The position numbers were made by a program, and so were the translations under genes. The notes under the pieces are model-generated. The model was given only the letters and a program-made list of their open reading frames with translations, was not told where the DNA came from and made no database searches. From contig DAIDKG010000107.1 of the NCBI GenBank assembly GCA_027450125.1, positions 1-5,320 on the forward strand: 5,320 nt of DNA, in the 5' to 3' direction. Positions 4,793 to 5,320 of the stretch are shown here, in pieces (the first letter of the stretch is position 1; each line of letters begins with the position of its first letter). Origin of the DNA: Bordetella sp. GTDB lineage: Bacteria; Pseudomonadota; Gammaproteobacteria; Burkholderiales; Burkholderiaceae_B.

Positions 4793-5320
4793 ATGTCCGC
4801 GCAATCCACGCCGCCCCGCGCTGCGCCGCTCACCGGCATCCGCGTCCTCGACCTGACCCGCGTGCTCGCGGGGCCCTGGTGTACCCAGAACCTGGCCGAC
4901 CTGGGCGCAGAGGTCATCAAGATCGAGCGGCCGGGAGCGGGCGACGATACGCGCGCCTGGGGGCCGCCCTACCTGAAGGACCAGGCCGGAAACCCCACCA
5001 GCGAGGCCGCCTATTATTTGTCGGCCAATCGCAACAAGCTCTCGGTGACGGTCGACATCGCCACTGCGAACGGCGCCGAGGTGGTGCGCGAACTGGCCCG
5101 CCAAAGCGACATTCTCGTCGAGAACTTCAAGGTAGGGGGCCTGCGCAAATACGGACTGGATTACGAAACCCTGCGCGAGATCAACCCGCGGCTCATTTAT
5201 TGTTCGGTGACCGGTTTCGGCCAGACGGGCCCGTATGCCAACCGGCCCGGCTACGATTTCATGATCCAGGGCATGGGCGGGCTCATGAGCATTACCGGCG
5301 AGCGCGACGACCTGCCGGGC
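4793..5320 (+). CDS. Class III (CaiB/BaiF family) CoA-transferase, N-terminal part, cut by window end
   Basis: The first 176 residues of a class III CoA-transferase, which moves CoA between carboxylic acids through an aspartyl-CoA thioester; the family is usually around 400 residues, so more than half is missing. Seen directly: [40 protein letters not shown] is recognisable as the family N-terminus (13 onward), then NRNK (79-82), [12 protein letters not shown] (106-117), [19 protein letters not shown] (130-148) and RPGYD-x4-QGMGGLMS, in which D155 is the expected nucleophile. The stretch [15 protein letters not shown] (45-59) resembles, from memory, the SUGCT (glutarate/hydroxymethylglutarate CoA-transferase) group. 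A dicarboxylate substrate such as glutarate is therefore a reasonable guess but not proven. The ATG at 4793 is preceded by a weak GAAG. The gene diverges from nnrD. Downstream genes, which would help identify the pathway, are outside the window. Confidence 0.92.
   Translation, partial: MSAQSTPPRAAPLTGIRVLDLTRVLAGPWCTQNLADLGAEVIKIERPGAGDDTRAWGPPYLKDQAGNPTSEAAYYLSANRNKLSVTVDIATANGAEVVRELARQSDILVENFKVGGLRKYGLDYETLREINPRLIYCSVTGFGQTGPYANRPGYDFMIQGMGGLMSITGERDDLPG

Noticed and set aside
4669..4920. 84-residue N-terminal extension of NnrD
   Set aside because: It overlaps the start of the divergent CoA-transferase, whose family motifs begin at once, and is not like the NnrD N-terminus.
4778..5104. 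Minus-strand 108-residue frame inside the CoA-transferase
   Set aside because: Antisense shadow of a well-supported gene.

Overview
The window is GC-rich (clearly above 60% by eye) with tightly packed genes. Protein style and gene content suggest a betaproteobacterium of the Burkholderiales, probably Alcaligenaceae (Bordetella/Achromobacter-like). The genus is inferred from general resemblance, because no marker gene is present. It looks like ordinary chromosomal metabolic territory: I see no mobile element, tRNA, rRNA or CRISPR array.

Layout. Positions 6-3199 hold three minus-strand genes, transcribed right to left. They are an aspartoacylase/succinylglutamate-desuccinylase-like zinc amidohydrolase (2246-3199), an alpha/beta hydrolase (1206-2111) and an M20 carboxypeptidase-G2-like metallopeptidase (6-1136). 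All three keep their catalytic residues. They are probably one operon driven by a promoter at about 3308-3336, and together they suggest hydrolytic salvage of an N-acylated and/or esterified amino-acid-type compound. The substrate is unknown and any transporter lies outside the window. Positions 3344-3415 hold two strong stem-loops that separate this operon from the next gene.

Positions 3431-3655 encode a 74-residue protein of unknown function with a good ribosome binding site. Its AT-rich upstream region (3656-3804) carries a sigma70-type promoter and two copies of an AGGG-N4-CCC(T/C) dyad, one of them lying between the -35 and -10. This is the most interesting regulatory structure in the window. 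Positions 3805-4668 (minus) encode a stand-alone ADP-dependent NAD(P)H-hydrate dehydratase (NnrD), a metabolite-repair enzyme. Diverging from it across 124 bp is a class III (CaiB/BaiF) CoA-transferase starting at 4793, cut off by the window end. Its N-terminus resembles the SUGCT/glutarate CoA-transferase group.

I do not see a clearly new multi-gene system. The items most worth a second look are the small protein with its paired operators, and the three-hydrolase operon.
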